Source of the DNA: Antedon mediterranea
Taxonomy: Eukaryota > Echinodermata > Crinoidea > Comatulida > Antedonidae
Length of the DNA: 64,000 nucleotides
Direction of reading: 5' to 3'
Assembly: GCF_964355755.1 (NCBI RefSeq)
Contig: NC_092680.1
Span: forward strand, 67,001-131,000
Within the stretch, counting starts at the first letter, position 1; each line of letters starts with the position of its first letter. The translations under genes and the position numbers were made by a program. The notes below the pieces were generated by a model. That model saw only the letters and a list, made by a program, of their open reading frames with translations. It did no database searches and was not told the origin of the DNA. This document shows, piece by piece, positions 42,207-54,124 of the stretch.

Positions 42207-43069
42207 ATTAACCTTGTTCAAAACTATGCGAGCTACTGTGTTTGGGGTTCACATAATAATACGCCCCTCTTTCCACCAGATCATGAGGCGACAACATCAG
42301 TGCATCTGGTGATGTGCTGGAAACGACCCCAAAAGGCTGTGTCAGGGCCTTAGTGCTGAGGCAGGGAGAGCACATTTAACATCTTTTTTTTTTGTGGCTT
42401 TCGCCACCTGTATTTTTTTAAGTTTTTAATTTTATGTTAGCGCCCTCAATTTAATCAGGAAAAAAAAAATTAAATATTTCTCTTCGTTACGTGTTTAGAA
42501 GAGAATTTGTATTATCTCATCGACGTTTGGTATGCCGTGTTATTATGCAAATGAGTTTATACAGGTGGATCGAAAAAAATACAAAAATACTATGTCGAGA
42601 GTTTTATTTTTAATTGTTTTGCTATGTCGAAATTTCGACATAACTATATTATATTCATGTAGCAGGCTTTTCATCTTAGGTCTTTTGTCATAAATATCAC
42701 AGCGTGATTAATTATCCATTAGTGTATATCAAATTATTTAGTTGAAAATGCCTTTATATCTCAATCCACATACATACTATACATACTAGTTTGACCCTAG
42801 GATTATCTGTATGCTGAGATGTTTTTACTTTAAACATTATAATCGAATATACCTACGGAAATAAATTATATTTGTCGTTTAGAGAAAAGCAACAGTATCG
42901 TGATACGATATTATATAGGTTACTTCAGTAAAGCTATGAATATTCATATTAGAAAACAGGATGTTCGATTAATTATGCAAATGTTGTCACCGCGTTCATT
43001 TCATTCCTCACAATACATTCGTTCATTTGTATGCAAGACGTGACGATCGGTGAATTGTTATCATAAAGC

Positions 43070-46000
43070 ATGTCTCAACCAGCAGTTAGCAGTAGTCCAC
43101 CGACGTACACCCCACAGAGCCTTGATAGGCCTGAAAAGGGGACTAATTCCTTCTGGGAGCTCTTTAGGTCCTTGCCTGTAATTAATGCCATTTCTTCAAA
43201 TATATTCAACGCGTATGACAGTGTTAAAGCGGCGCCTATTATTGGTGTTGGTGTAAGAATCATGGAAGGAAGCTGCCAAAGTGTCCTAAAAGAAGTGAAA
43301 CCTTGCACAAATTCGCTTCCAGGTTGGTATTTAGTCTCAAATAACAAACTAATATTCTTTTTTGAAGTGTTAAACCACAACAAAATCGACCAAAATAGTG
43401 ATGAGCTGAATTCACAATTACTTCACGCCGTGTATATTCATACATCCGTCATTTCGGTGCAATAAATATGAAGAAATGTCCACAGAATTTTATTCTATAT
43501 TATAAAATTCGGTATTTATTCTATATTATAAATAGTGACAAATAATTCAATTTTTATTATTAATAGTTTCGCATTTTAAAAGTATAATACAACTCAGCCA
43601 GAATACAAAATTTGTTGTATAGGCACATATTAGGGTAATGCGCGCCGACCGACTCTCCCAAACGGAAACAAAGTATATAACTGCTTTATTTTTTCAGTAA
43701 AAGTCCTAGATGACCTTGCTTGTGGCGTTTTATTTGCTATTGAAAATAATTTTGAAATTGTTAGAAAAACACCAGAAGAGGTAAGATGAATTTTTCACTT
43801 TATAAGGTAAATATCGTATGGTCTTAAAAAAATAATAAATAGGGCAGGTTGTGCGTATCGACACTTTCAACAACCAATAACCAATTTCAAATCCATTTAT
43901 TTATTCAATTTATAGGCCTATAGTAAAATTAATATTTCGGTAGCATTTCTGTAAAGTAAAACTACGAATAACGGAACTTTGGTCCCAAGGCCTCCTAGTT
44001 TCGGTCTGTTTTCGTATTAAAAAAACTCGCGCAATATTTTTAAGATCGGCCAAGATATTAAAACGACACTAAACAATGGAGTGGAGGTATTTGTGCAGAC
44101 GTTTCCCGGACAACTCGCACTCTCTGGCCTGGAGCTTGCTGTATCTGCCTCAGAGTCTGCACTTAATGTGATAGATCAAAGAGAAGATGAAATAGATAAT
44201 GAAAATGAACCAGACGAAACTGATGGAGAAACAACGCCAGGAGGAAGACAGGCGACGATTGATGAACTCTGGGGATTAAAGGTATGCTTACTTTGTTTCC
44301 CGATTGCTATAATATGATAACCTAAACTGGTACACAAAACTATTGAATAGTGAAACGGTGCGCTTTATAAATCTACCATCTGATCAATCATCTAGTGAAG
44401 AGCGAGAGATGATTTTGGTGTCGTTCAAGACTTGTTAGCCATTTTCAGAATAATTTTATAGTAAAAAAGTTAACATTTTATTAGATAAATCATGAATAGT
44501 CATCTTAAAATTTTATATATTTACAGAGTAAAAAAGAATGCGAAACTACATCGTTTATTTACAAACCAATCAAATGGATGAGGCGACTTGTTGCAACACC
44601 GTTTTATGTTTCGGTATCGTATCTCGCTCTTTTGCAAATTGTTGTAGGCCTACACTGCTGAAAACAAAATCCTCTCAAGTTGACAAGAAAAACTGTTCTA
44701 CTCTGGTGTCTATATTGACCAGAATTCACAATTTTATACCTTGTCACAAACTTGTCATAATTGGCCTAGTAATTAATAATTAATTTTAATAATAAGCTAG
44801 CCTAGCTTATGCTACATCCAGGCCTATGCCTAGTACTCGTAGTAGGCTAGGCTAGGCCTAGGCAGTACATGAATGAACGTAATATAGTCACAACTAGCCC
44901 ATCAATTTAGAATTTAGCTAGACCCCTAGCTAGGCCTAAACTATAGGGAGTAGGTCCTAGGCTAGACTAGGCCTAATAGTAGTATGTTACACTGTATGCT
45001 ATTGCTATACTACTAGAAATTGACAACAATGAGGAATGGCCTGGATAGATTACTCGGCCATGGTGTTACTAGGCCTAGGCGTTAGGCTAGGCGCTACGCT
45101 AGGCTCTAGGCGCTAGGCTAGGCCTACCTACAGATCTGGACTGGAGCCCTAAAACCACATTAATAATAATAAATATATGACTTACTAATAATATACTTTA
45201 TCATCAATCATGCATTGGGCCTAATAATATCAATTTTTACCTTTTATTTATTTTACGAACCAATGAGCAAATATAATAGCGGCAATCTCTCGCGGTACAT
45301 CAATGGCTGGAAAGTTTTGTCTGCTCTGTTAAAAAAGTGCGGGAAAATGCACAACTGTGTCAGAGCCATATGTTATGCGCGATTTGAACGATTTGCGCAA
45401 TTTGAAATTGCGCAAAAAAAATCCTTGCGCAATTTGAATTGAAACATGTGTTTCAAATTGCGCAAGCAACGTATTAAATTGCGCAAGTAATCTGCAAATT
45501 GCGCAAGGTTTTTCGACAGATTGTGAAATCATGCACACCCATATTTTTATAGTAATTTCTAAGAATGATTCAAAATTAAAGATAAATATCGCATTTCCTT
45601 ATTTTAGTAGTGCAAATATTGTTATAAGTTAGCATACCGTCGAAGAACCGACGAAGGAAAACGAAGCGGTGGTGTTCCACCAGGCGGGCGCGGCGCGGGC
45701 GGCCGGCTATACTACTCTAGCCTAGCTAGGGTCTGGACTATTGATACTGACTAGGTTACATGGCCTAGCTTAAACTAATATTAAAAACTTAAAAAGTGAG
45801 TATTAAACATTATCTTCATTGAAATGGTCTTATTTATATAATAAAATACTAAATTTTAAACTCCTCTGCCTAGGCCTAGCCTAGCCATGTATGGGAAAAT
45901 TTACACTTCGTTTTCAAATTGCGCAAAGGTGTCATATTGCGCAAGAACTATCTTGCGCAATTTACAAATTGTGCAGCGCAATTTAAAATTGCGCAAAGAT

Positions 46001-48832
46001 TTTCTTGCGCAATTTGAAATTGCGCAAGTTGATTGCGCAATTTGAAATTGCGCAAAAAAATCTTTGCGCAATTTAAAATTGCGCAAGAATTCTTTGCGCA
46101 ATTTCAAATTGCGCAAGGATTTTTTTGCGCAATTTCAAATTGCGCAAATCGTTCAAATCGCGCATAACACCTTATATATAAAGAGTTACGACATTGAAGA
46201 TTAGAAGCCATTTTTGTGTCAAAGAATTCACACGCTGAGGGCGCGCGCGTTTCTTGTGTATAGCGTTTTCCTGTAGTTCCATGCATTATTTTTAGATTTT
46301 GTTGTCCGTGAAATAACGCTTAGATTCCGTTTTTATTTTAGTAATTAATTTTATTAATGTTATTGATTTGTTAAAATTTATATATATTTTTCATAATAAC
46401 AAAAAAATAAATACTAGGGCCTACATGGAAGTTAGGATACAATACAAAAAACACACAAATTCACAACTCTTTTCATGCAGTATATGGCTTTCTGTGTGTT
46501 TTTGAACAAACTGCGCCGCCAACATTATTAATATTCAGAGACGCGTTCATCATTTCATTTGTAATAATTTGCCATTATTATTTTAATAATTTGCCATTAT
46601 TATTTTAATATTGTCCATACCCCTTTCAGTGTATTAACAAATATATATCCACGAAACTTTATTATTTTATTTAGTCATCAAAGCATACATTATTAATTGA
46701 AAATAGTACATAATTGCATCTTTGATAATTGTTATTAATGGGACGTAGTTATGGGATGTTTTGTTCCAAAATCAATCAATCGAACGCTATAATGTACTAG
46801 CGCACGCGCGCGCAATATTCTTTGCCACAAGTACTTCTGTACGCTGTGCACATTGATATTTCATCGTGAAATGTGCAATTACATTTTTTTAAATATAAGA
46901 AAAAGTTGAAAATATTTTGTTGGTCCTATACTTTACATGCATTAATGCAGGAAAGTTTGACCATTTTAATCTGCATATCACGTGACTATAATCTAATGTC
47001 GTAACTCTTTATATATATATGGCTCTGACAACTGTCAGCCTGGAACGCCACCAGTACATTGTTTGTTACTTGGCAATGTGACGCAAAAAACTTGTAGTTT
47101 TTTTAATAACAAGATAGCTTCAATGTTTTCAGTGACTGTTTTACTCATCTTTCTGTTGTCTATTCAGTTTCAAGGTATTCATTTTGTTCCAAGATTTATA
47201 CTTATACATTTGGAGACATACTAAGGATATCATAATAATTTTTTTATTATTTTTTATTAATATTAATTTATCATAATTTTCTTTTTTTTTTAAAGAATAT
47301 GGTGCTTAAGGGCGTTTACAATTGGCTTAAGAACTTTGACAAATCGTTGGATCCAGAGAAACGAAAGGAGATCGAAGGAAGACGAAAGTTAACAGCGAGG
47401 CGACATTATAGTAACTCGTTGGTTCGAAGAATCGTAAATGCTCTTTCACCTTTAAAGTCGATGTTGATGATGATTGGTGTGATTGACGAACATCAAATTC
47501 GTAAGCTACTTCACATCACGGGAAATGGTATGCTTATCTGACGACGACGTTTACACACAACATTTAAGCTACACGTCACTTGTTCCGTTTTAATAAGACG
47601 TACAACGCTATTGTTGACGTGTTCTATTTTTGATGTCATATTTAAAGATATATTTTCACACCCGCCCACGCCCAAAACAAACAATTTACAAAACCGTTTT
47701 TATTGTCGGATAATAGAACTTTTTATTTAAAAAAATGTATAAATAAAATTATAATTTACTGGTAAAACCTTGATTTAAAGAAACATTGTCACATAAAGCC
47801 CGTTGTCTTGAATGGTTAGAAGGGTCAGATTTCTGTTTAATCATTTATGGAGATTTTTTTGGCAAAATTGTATTTTATCTTTGTTTCATGTTTTGGGTAA
47901 CTTTATCCTACAGTATCTATCCCAGTTGAGTAACAGTAATACAATCAATTCTATTTATAGAAAGTGTGGATACAAGTCCTGTAAAATCTTCGAATGATCG
48001 AGGAACAAAGAGAGATTATTCTGATGTTGCTGATGAATTAGAGTATGTTGTAGAAAACTACAAATCCGGTGAAGATGAAGACTACGTCGTAAGTATAGTG
48101 AACATAGTGAAGTGATCTAAGTAGCCTATACCGTAATTTATCTAAAGGGCACATTTACCATGGTGAGGGTCGCAGAGTCAGACGTCTATAAATAAGGAAA
48201 ACAGAAATAAATAAAAAAATTCACAAAGAAAACGCTTAAAAAAAAATAACAAAAAAGTTTATGATTTCTGTATTAGGCCTACATTGTAAGGCATTTTTTC
48301 CAAGTTTAATCGATTTACACGTTATGCCCACAGCAACCATCTAACGTATCAACCGACAGTGACGAATATAATGAAGGAGAGACGGAAAGTGACATAGAAA
48401 CGCAATTGAAAGCAGAACAAGATTCTTACTCATTGCCTACGGTAAGACTACAGGGGTAGATCAGGGAAGAAGGGAGGCGGTAAGACAGGGGTAGATCACA
48501 AAGGAGAGGATTAACTGGGAATTTTCCTAAAACATAACGCAACGCAGACGTAAGCGCAACGCAAGATTTAGACCAATCACGATCTATCTTGCAACGTGAA
48601 TTGCACTTAGTCCTCTTATGTCCCCTAGTGAGAGCTAAACCTCTAAAAGTCTGTTCTATCTAAGGTATTCACGTAAATAATAATTATATTTTTATTGCAG
48701 TCAACTGATAGACTTTCGAAACCTCCATCAGTAATGACGAATGGTCTCGCCGCCGAATCCAAAGAAGTTAACAAGAACTCAACGACTAAGCCTACAGTTA
48801 CAGTAGAACCTGCAGCTATTCAGAAAATCTAA
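43070..48832 (+). CDS. PLIN: Perilipin-like lipid droplet protein, complete, 8 exons
   Basis: The exons are 43070-43322, 43698-43780, 44045-44281, 44527-44643, 47296-47527, 47961-48088, 48334-48441 and 48701-48832. All introns are GT-AG in matching phase, 1290 nt, 429 residues. The N-terminal half has perilipin hallmarks: LFRSLPVINAISSNIFNAYD then SVKAAPIIGVG, then VLDDLACGVLFAIENNFEIV (the family's conserved block ending the PAT domain), then GLELAVSASESALNVIDQ, comparable to the family's segment after the PAT domain. The C-terminal part is acidic (EDEDYV, DSDEYNEGETESD) and ends AAIQKI. Perilipins coat lipid droplets and control lipase access. Exon 4 (SKKECETTSFIYKPIKWMRR, then a hydrophobic stretch) is in phase but unfamiliar; without exon 4 the frame also stays open. 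Identity is from remembered motifs; the subtype is uncertain. Confidence 0.78.
44790..45130. repeat. Cluster of CTAGGCCTA-type palindromic words
   Basis: In perilipin intron 4 the words AGGCCTAGG, GCTAGGCCTA and CTAGGCGCTAGG recur more than a dozen times within 340 bp, for example at 44850-44862 and 45067-45125. Many are perfect palindromes. Confidence 0.7.
45350..47040. mobile_element. Inverted duplication rich in TTGCGCAA palindromes, interrupted by a TIR element
   Basis: The arm starting CAGAGCCATATGTTATGCGC (45361) and running through GATTTGCGCAATTTG to about 45435 recurs in inverted orientation at 46098-46169, and its outer end GGCTCTGACA reappears only at 47021. The gap is filled by a separate element at 46173-47017. 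Between the arms (45436-46097), TTGCGCAA and its TTGCGCAATTT extensions recur many times, at both ends of the interval. The set resembles a foldback-type element broken by a later insertion. It lies in perilipin intron 4. Confidence 0.65.
46173..47017. mobile_element. 845-bp terminal-inverted-repeat element nested in the TTGCGCAA region
   Basis: The ends are a perfect 23-bp inverted pair: 46173-46195 (core AAGAGTTACGACATT) and 46995-47017, with further imperfect pairing inward. The outermost bases are TA repeats, so the exact border and target duplication (probably TA) are ambiguous. The interior has CG-rich patches GGGCGCGCGCG and GCACGCGCGCGC and no transposase frame, so the element is non-autonomous. 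Confidence 0.75.
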
Positions 48833-48837
48833 ATAAA
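48832..48837 (+). terminator. Poly(A) signal overlapping the perilipin stop codon
   Basis: AATAAA shares its first A with the last base of the TAA stop. If used, the 3' UTR would be only some 15-30 nt; later signals cannot be excluded. Confidence 0.4.
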
Positions 48838-50965
48838 GCAATATGTTTACATTCAATACAGTAACTCATTGTACTGATTACTAAATATCCTCCGACGCGA
48901 AAACTATCTTTATTTTTATAATTAGCAGCACTTTAAGTGGTTAGAATGTTGTCCTTCATTTAATAATTCATAGATTAAACATGTAAGTATTACGCTAAAT
49001 ATCCTACAAAATGATATATAAAATATATATAAAAATACAAATTTTTGTGTGTACAGTATAATAATTAATATAAAGTAAAATAAAAAATGTCTTGCCCGAT
49101 ATTGCAGGGCGCCCTCTTAGGTTGTTGGAAGTTTGGTTTTTGTTCAGTTGATCATATTAATATTAGATCGTCTATCTTTGGTAGCCTATAGAACAATCAA
49201 TCGTCCTCCTGGCGCGTCTCTCCTGGAATTTTGTGAACACGTTCAACTTAAATTGTAATTTTTCTAAATTGAAATTTTGAAGATTATTGATTGCCATGCA
49301 GCTTCTTATTTCGATAAGTTAAATAATGCATACCAGCAGATCGGCTTATGATATTCTCCTTTTTCAATCTGATCTTAGACCTTAGAACCATGATGAATTC
49401 AATATAAATTCATTTGAACAATTTCAAAGCATTTTTTCACTGCTTTGATCAGAAGTACAGACTAAATCTAAAAGTACGCCAATTTCTTTATAAAATTATT
49501 AGGAAGGCCTAAACTAATTAATATTTGATCTTTTCCGCCAACGCCTGGTGGTGCTATTATAGGTTTTTCCGATGAGAAAATCGTATCCTGCAATTATAGC
49601 GGTGTGGTGGCGCTATAGTATCTTTGCAGAGCTGAGAGAATTAATCCCATCGTCGACATTTTTATATTCTCCTCTCCTATCGCGAATGTTTATCGCGAAT
49701 GTTTATGAGAAGCCATAATAAAGGCTGGAATATTGTGCCTAAATACAGCTAAACGGTGGCACTTTAATTCAAATGCAACCAGTGAATGTATACATCAATA
49801 TTTGGTGCGTATTTTAAATATTACTGTTTTATTGATAAATGTATTTTTAAGTTGTTCTATTATGAAATACTGATGGAAGGTTAACAGATTTATTATTAGA
49901 CCGTCTTCTCCCCTTCCTTCTACCCACTACACTGCTAGGGCCCGGCTAAGCTATACTACTACTAGGCCTAGGATACTGTGCGAGTCAATACTAGGCCTAG
50001 TAGTAGCCCTAATACTACTACTACTAGGGCTAGTTGTATTAGTAAACATATTATTTTGGTGGTCAGAGAGTTTATGTTAAATAAAGCTAGAAATATAATA
50101 ATGGTAGTAAACTAACTAGGCCTACTGTACTGTATGTAGGACTAGACTAGAGAGGCCCTAACTAAGTTTGCCTTTATTATAAATATAATAAAGGCCTAAC
50201 TAGGGCCTAAATGCACTTGTCAATTGTATGACCGACTATACAACTCCCGAGAGGTGCGTCATACCTTGCACACTATCGTTCATTGATGTGACGTACCTTT
50301 CTAGTTTTTTTACGAAACCCTTCCGTCAGTAATTATTTGTAAATGACGCACCTCTCCCAGGGTAGAAAGTAAATAAATACAAAGTGATAGGCCTAATGCC
50401 TATGAATTATTCACAAAGAAATAAAAAAGACAGTATCTTGCAATTATTTTCCAATTAGACTCAAATCTACTAGTAGTACTACTTGTAGTATTACCATAAA
50501 ATGTGCCATATCAGACTGGTCATTAATGATCCAAATGCAAGTGAACACAGTTCAGTTGACTCCTGTTCCAAGACTTTTTGGGTCCAAAAAGTCCTAAATT
50601 CTTTTTAATCATTAAAAAAATTACATTGAAATATGACATTTTATAGTGTATGAGCATGGGTATTTCCAGTTTTGGTAGCTGTTTGAAGCTATTTGCTAAT
50701 GCTAGTATCATTGATCAACTCTATTTACAAAATTGTACTGTATACTATCATTTATCATTGATAATAAAGAATAACAAATGAATGATGATAGCAAATTAAA
50801 TCATGATTATTTTACTTTATTTTATCTTTTATTTCAATAAAAAGAAATACAGAGTACAACATTCTCCATAGCTCAAGAACAAATTACAAAGTGTCTACAT
50901 TATTATAAATATTTGTTAAAAAATTGTTGTTTGTACTGGGTATAGAATACTGTAGAAGAAATGAC

Positions 50966-51382
50966 TGTTTAAAATATTGCCGCCGCCACTGTACACCCTC
51001 TCAATATACAGTATAAAGTATTGCCGCCACTGTACACCCTCTCAATATACAATATAAAATATTGCCGCCACTGTACACCCTCTCAATATACAGTATAAAA
51101 TATTACCGCCACTGTACACCCTCTCAATATACAGTATAAAATATTGCCGCCACTGTACACCCTCTCAATATACAGTATAAAATATTGCCGCCACTGTACA
51201 CCCTCTCAATATACAGTATAAAATATTGCCGCCGCCACTGTACACCCTCTCAATATACAGTATAAAATATTGCCGCCACTACACCCTCTCAATATACAGT
51301 ATAAAATATTGCCGCCACTGTACAACCTCTCAATATACAGTATAAAATATTGCCGCCACTGTACACCCTCTCAATATACAGT
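50966..51382. repeat. 41-bp minisatellite, about 10 copies
   Basis: The unit is TAAAATATTGCCGCCACTGT, then ACACCCTCTCAATATACAG and TA. Two copies have an extra GCC and one lacks TGT. Confidence 0.94.
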
Positions 51383-52544
51383 AGTGGTTTTCTTTTTATT
51401 CATTTTTAATTCAAACTTTCGGTAGCTTTATTATGTCTCTTGTGCTGCGTGCGTTAAGGCAAGAAATGTAATCAATATTGGGCCAATTTCTGAAAAATAT
51501 TGTAATTGATTTACAGATCACTATTTTCTGTTTTACATAGAAATGGTTACTAATTACGTAGTTTAATACAGACTTATGTTAAGTGTAGGCCTACATTTTA
51601 AGACAATCAACCACTTAATAGTAAATACGTACTTTATTACCATATTTTATAATGTTTACTAGATACTACTAAAGTGCAGTGGTATAGTAAATCATTACAA
51701 ATAGAATGGAAACTGTGATACTTGATTGAATAAATCATGATTAAAGGCTTTGTTCATTAGCTGCATTTAAATATTCTGTAGAGTATCTTACAAACAATTA
51801 AAGATTCATTGATTAATTACAGACAATTAAAGTACTGTACATGCCAGTAATGATGAGCATGTAAACAGCAAAATAGCAGCATTCAAATGCATAATATTTA
51901 TGACATGCTGCCTGTAGGCAATAGAAACCATCCATTTTAATTTTTTCTTTTATTTATTCTGTACCATTATTGATGATGATTGTTTTTTAACTCTAAAAGC
52001 CCATTTATACTAGGATGGTATTAATGCATTTTTACTAAAACTGTACATAAAACAAAATAAATACAGTAGACTACTACTACAGTTTTCATCATAGAACTAG
52101 GATAACAACAATATGCTGATGAAAATCAAATTTGTCACAATCTAATCAAATGATGTCATGATTAGTAATAGCAATAATGATTTTCCCCCAAATATACCAC
52201 CAACAAATATTAGCTAATTTTTCACCTTTTAACAATATTACAAATTAGTAGTAGTATTTTTATTAGAAAATGGTTTTTCAAAATATGTTTAAAAGTCTTC
52301 TATGCTTAATCACAAATAATTGTTTAAATCAGCACATCTCATTCAGACTGTGCCTCTGATTTAAAAGAGATACAATAAAAGTTCAGTTTAGTGGGTTACA
52401 TTACAATGAAAGATTCGGTCATTTATAAAATATTTACGCAGGCCTTGTCTTTTAAGGCGAGTGAGAGTGATCACTCACCTAACACACTCCTAAACTGCGC
52501 TTGAGGAGTGCGATTTACAACACGCCTAAATTTGGTAAACTTAA

Positions 52545-54124
52545 AGGGGGGTTCCGGGTTTAAAATGAATAGTAAAAAATGTAAAATATATTTGTTTGTC
52601 TCTTGAACGGTAAAAGTTTCAATTTATATAAGCGCCCAGTGAAGCAGAACGAAGGCTGTGAAATCAGGCCAGATTACAAGTGCAGCTACGGCAAAATCAC
52701 ACTGTGGTTACAAAATAGGAAATTCGTGAAATGGTCCATCTTCCGACGACTCGTTATCATAAACCATATCAATTACTTTTGTAAAATTATACTTATCTGA
52801 TGTAATTTTAGTCGGTCTTCCCATTTATAAAGTCAATTTTTTATGAAAATTCATCAAAACAGTGAAAAATTAGATATGTTTGCACTTTACGTTTGCCGAT
52901 TTTCGCACCGACTTAGGGAAAAATCAAAATCAATGAAGCGTAACGTATACTGTACATTCCTGCTGAGGATCGAGCGAGACGACGATACACGTGCTCTCTG
53001 CTGCCCATGCCTGGCATCGTCACGTGATAAGCAGATACAACAATACCAAACTGGTCGGGTCGAGTATACCCCGTCTATAATCACAACATGAACGATGTAC
53101 AGTATTTGATTGAAGGTCGACTCGACCTACCGGAATGGTATAGATAATATAGCTCGAATGAGAGAGTTGGAATATTTGTGTAGTGCAGCCTATAGTAAAA
53201 GGCCTGGTAGTATCAATTCGCATAGGGTCTACTACACTAGCTAGCTCAATTTTTAACTGGGCCGGATCGGCTAGGTCTCCTTCCTACTACCTGGTCTACT
53301 TGCTTGATGCATGAGTATCCGCTTTTTTGGAGAGTAAACTAAACCTATTTATTTTAGGCCTACTTAGACGATCGGGACACCATACGTGTGGACGGCGATC
53401 GGACCTTGTTTTGCTTCAATATTTACAGCCGATTTTGTAGAATGTTTTAGGTTTAGATTGTTTAGGAGTTTGGTTGATAGGATGGGTTTTGTTATTTATG
53501 GGCCAATCGTCTAGTAGGCCTAGTAGGCTAGCTAGGCCCATGGGCCCCATTGTTTTAACGTAGCCATCGTGGCATGGAATCCCTAGTCAGAATGGCTCTC
53601 GCCCATATTATTATTAGGCTAGGCCTAGAGTAGTATTGTACGTGAAGCCGATAATACGATCTGTACTATAGAGGTATAAAAATAGTATAATTTATGACTC
53701 CGTATCTGTACTAAATTTTGTATTTCATTAAATGTCAAATAAATATATGCTACTACTGTTATTATTACACTTTAGGCCTAGCTTAGAAAATCTACAAAAA
53801 ATGTATTTCACAATGATCACAATGGTGGTCGTCGTTTGACAGGGGAGAGAGATGTAAATTAGTTGACAAACACAACGTACATGACGTCGCGAGTTTGGAA
53901 TCCACTGGTGACGTGATTTTGTGAATATCTCATGAATATTAATGAGCTTCCCTAAGCTGCTAAAAAACAGACTTTCCATGAATTTACCCTAAAATGTATA
54001 TGAAATTTTATTTTTTTAATTTCTCGTTATTACTTCTTCATTCTGAAATGTCTATATTGTTATAATATTTTTTATTTAATAAATAAACGATATTTAAAAG
54101 CAATTTTAAACCCAGAATCCCCCT
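52545..54124. mobile_element. TTAA-flanked terminal-inverted-repeat element, non-autonomous
   Basis: The left end AGGGGGGTTCCGGGTTTAAA and the right end TTTAAACCCAGAATCCCCCT are imperfect inverted copies (two differences). Both are bordered by TTAA (52541-52544 and 54125-54128), the target site of piggyBac-type elements. The inside is 1.58 kb with only short open frames, so I see no transposase. The flanks on both sides share a diverged GAGGAGTGC(G/A)ATTT motif, suggesting insertion within another duplicated sequence. Confidence 0.68.

Larger units (their letters stand above)
39945..43069. other. Intergenic region between the receptor kinase and perilipin genes
   Basis: I found no exon. It contains a two-copy repeat at 40480-40606 (AATAATTAAGGAAT(T/G)TCATT with GGTAAGGTG and GTGGCATCAAATACA), a composite inverted/direct repeat at 41449-42206, and a perfect 20-bp palindrome at 42623-42642. 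An unexplained GC-richer stretch at 42250-42370 contains CATCAGTGCATCTGGTGATG. Confidence 0.45.

Noticed and set aside
42393-42412. Histone-type 3' stem-loop (GTGGC TTTC GCCAC)
   Set aside because: The stem is a chance match with the wrong stem composition and loop, and no histone gene is nearby.
43075-43383. Minus-strand 102-codon frame
   Set aside because: Antisense of perilipin exon 1.
47123-47178. Possible 41-nt perilipin exon ending CAGTTTCAAG before GTATTC
   Set aside because: In the required phase 0 it begins with a TGA stop; skipping it gives an uninterrupted 429-residue frame.
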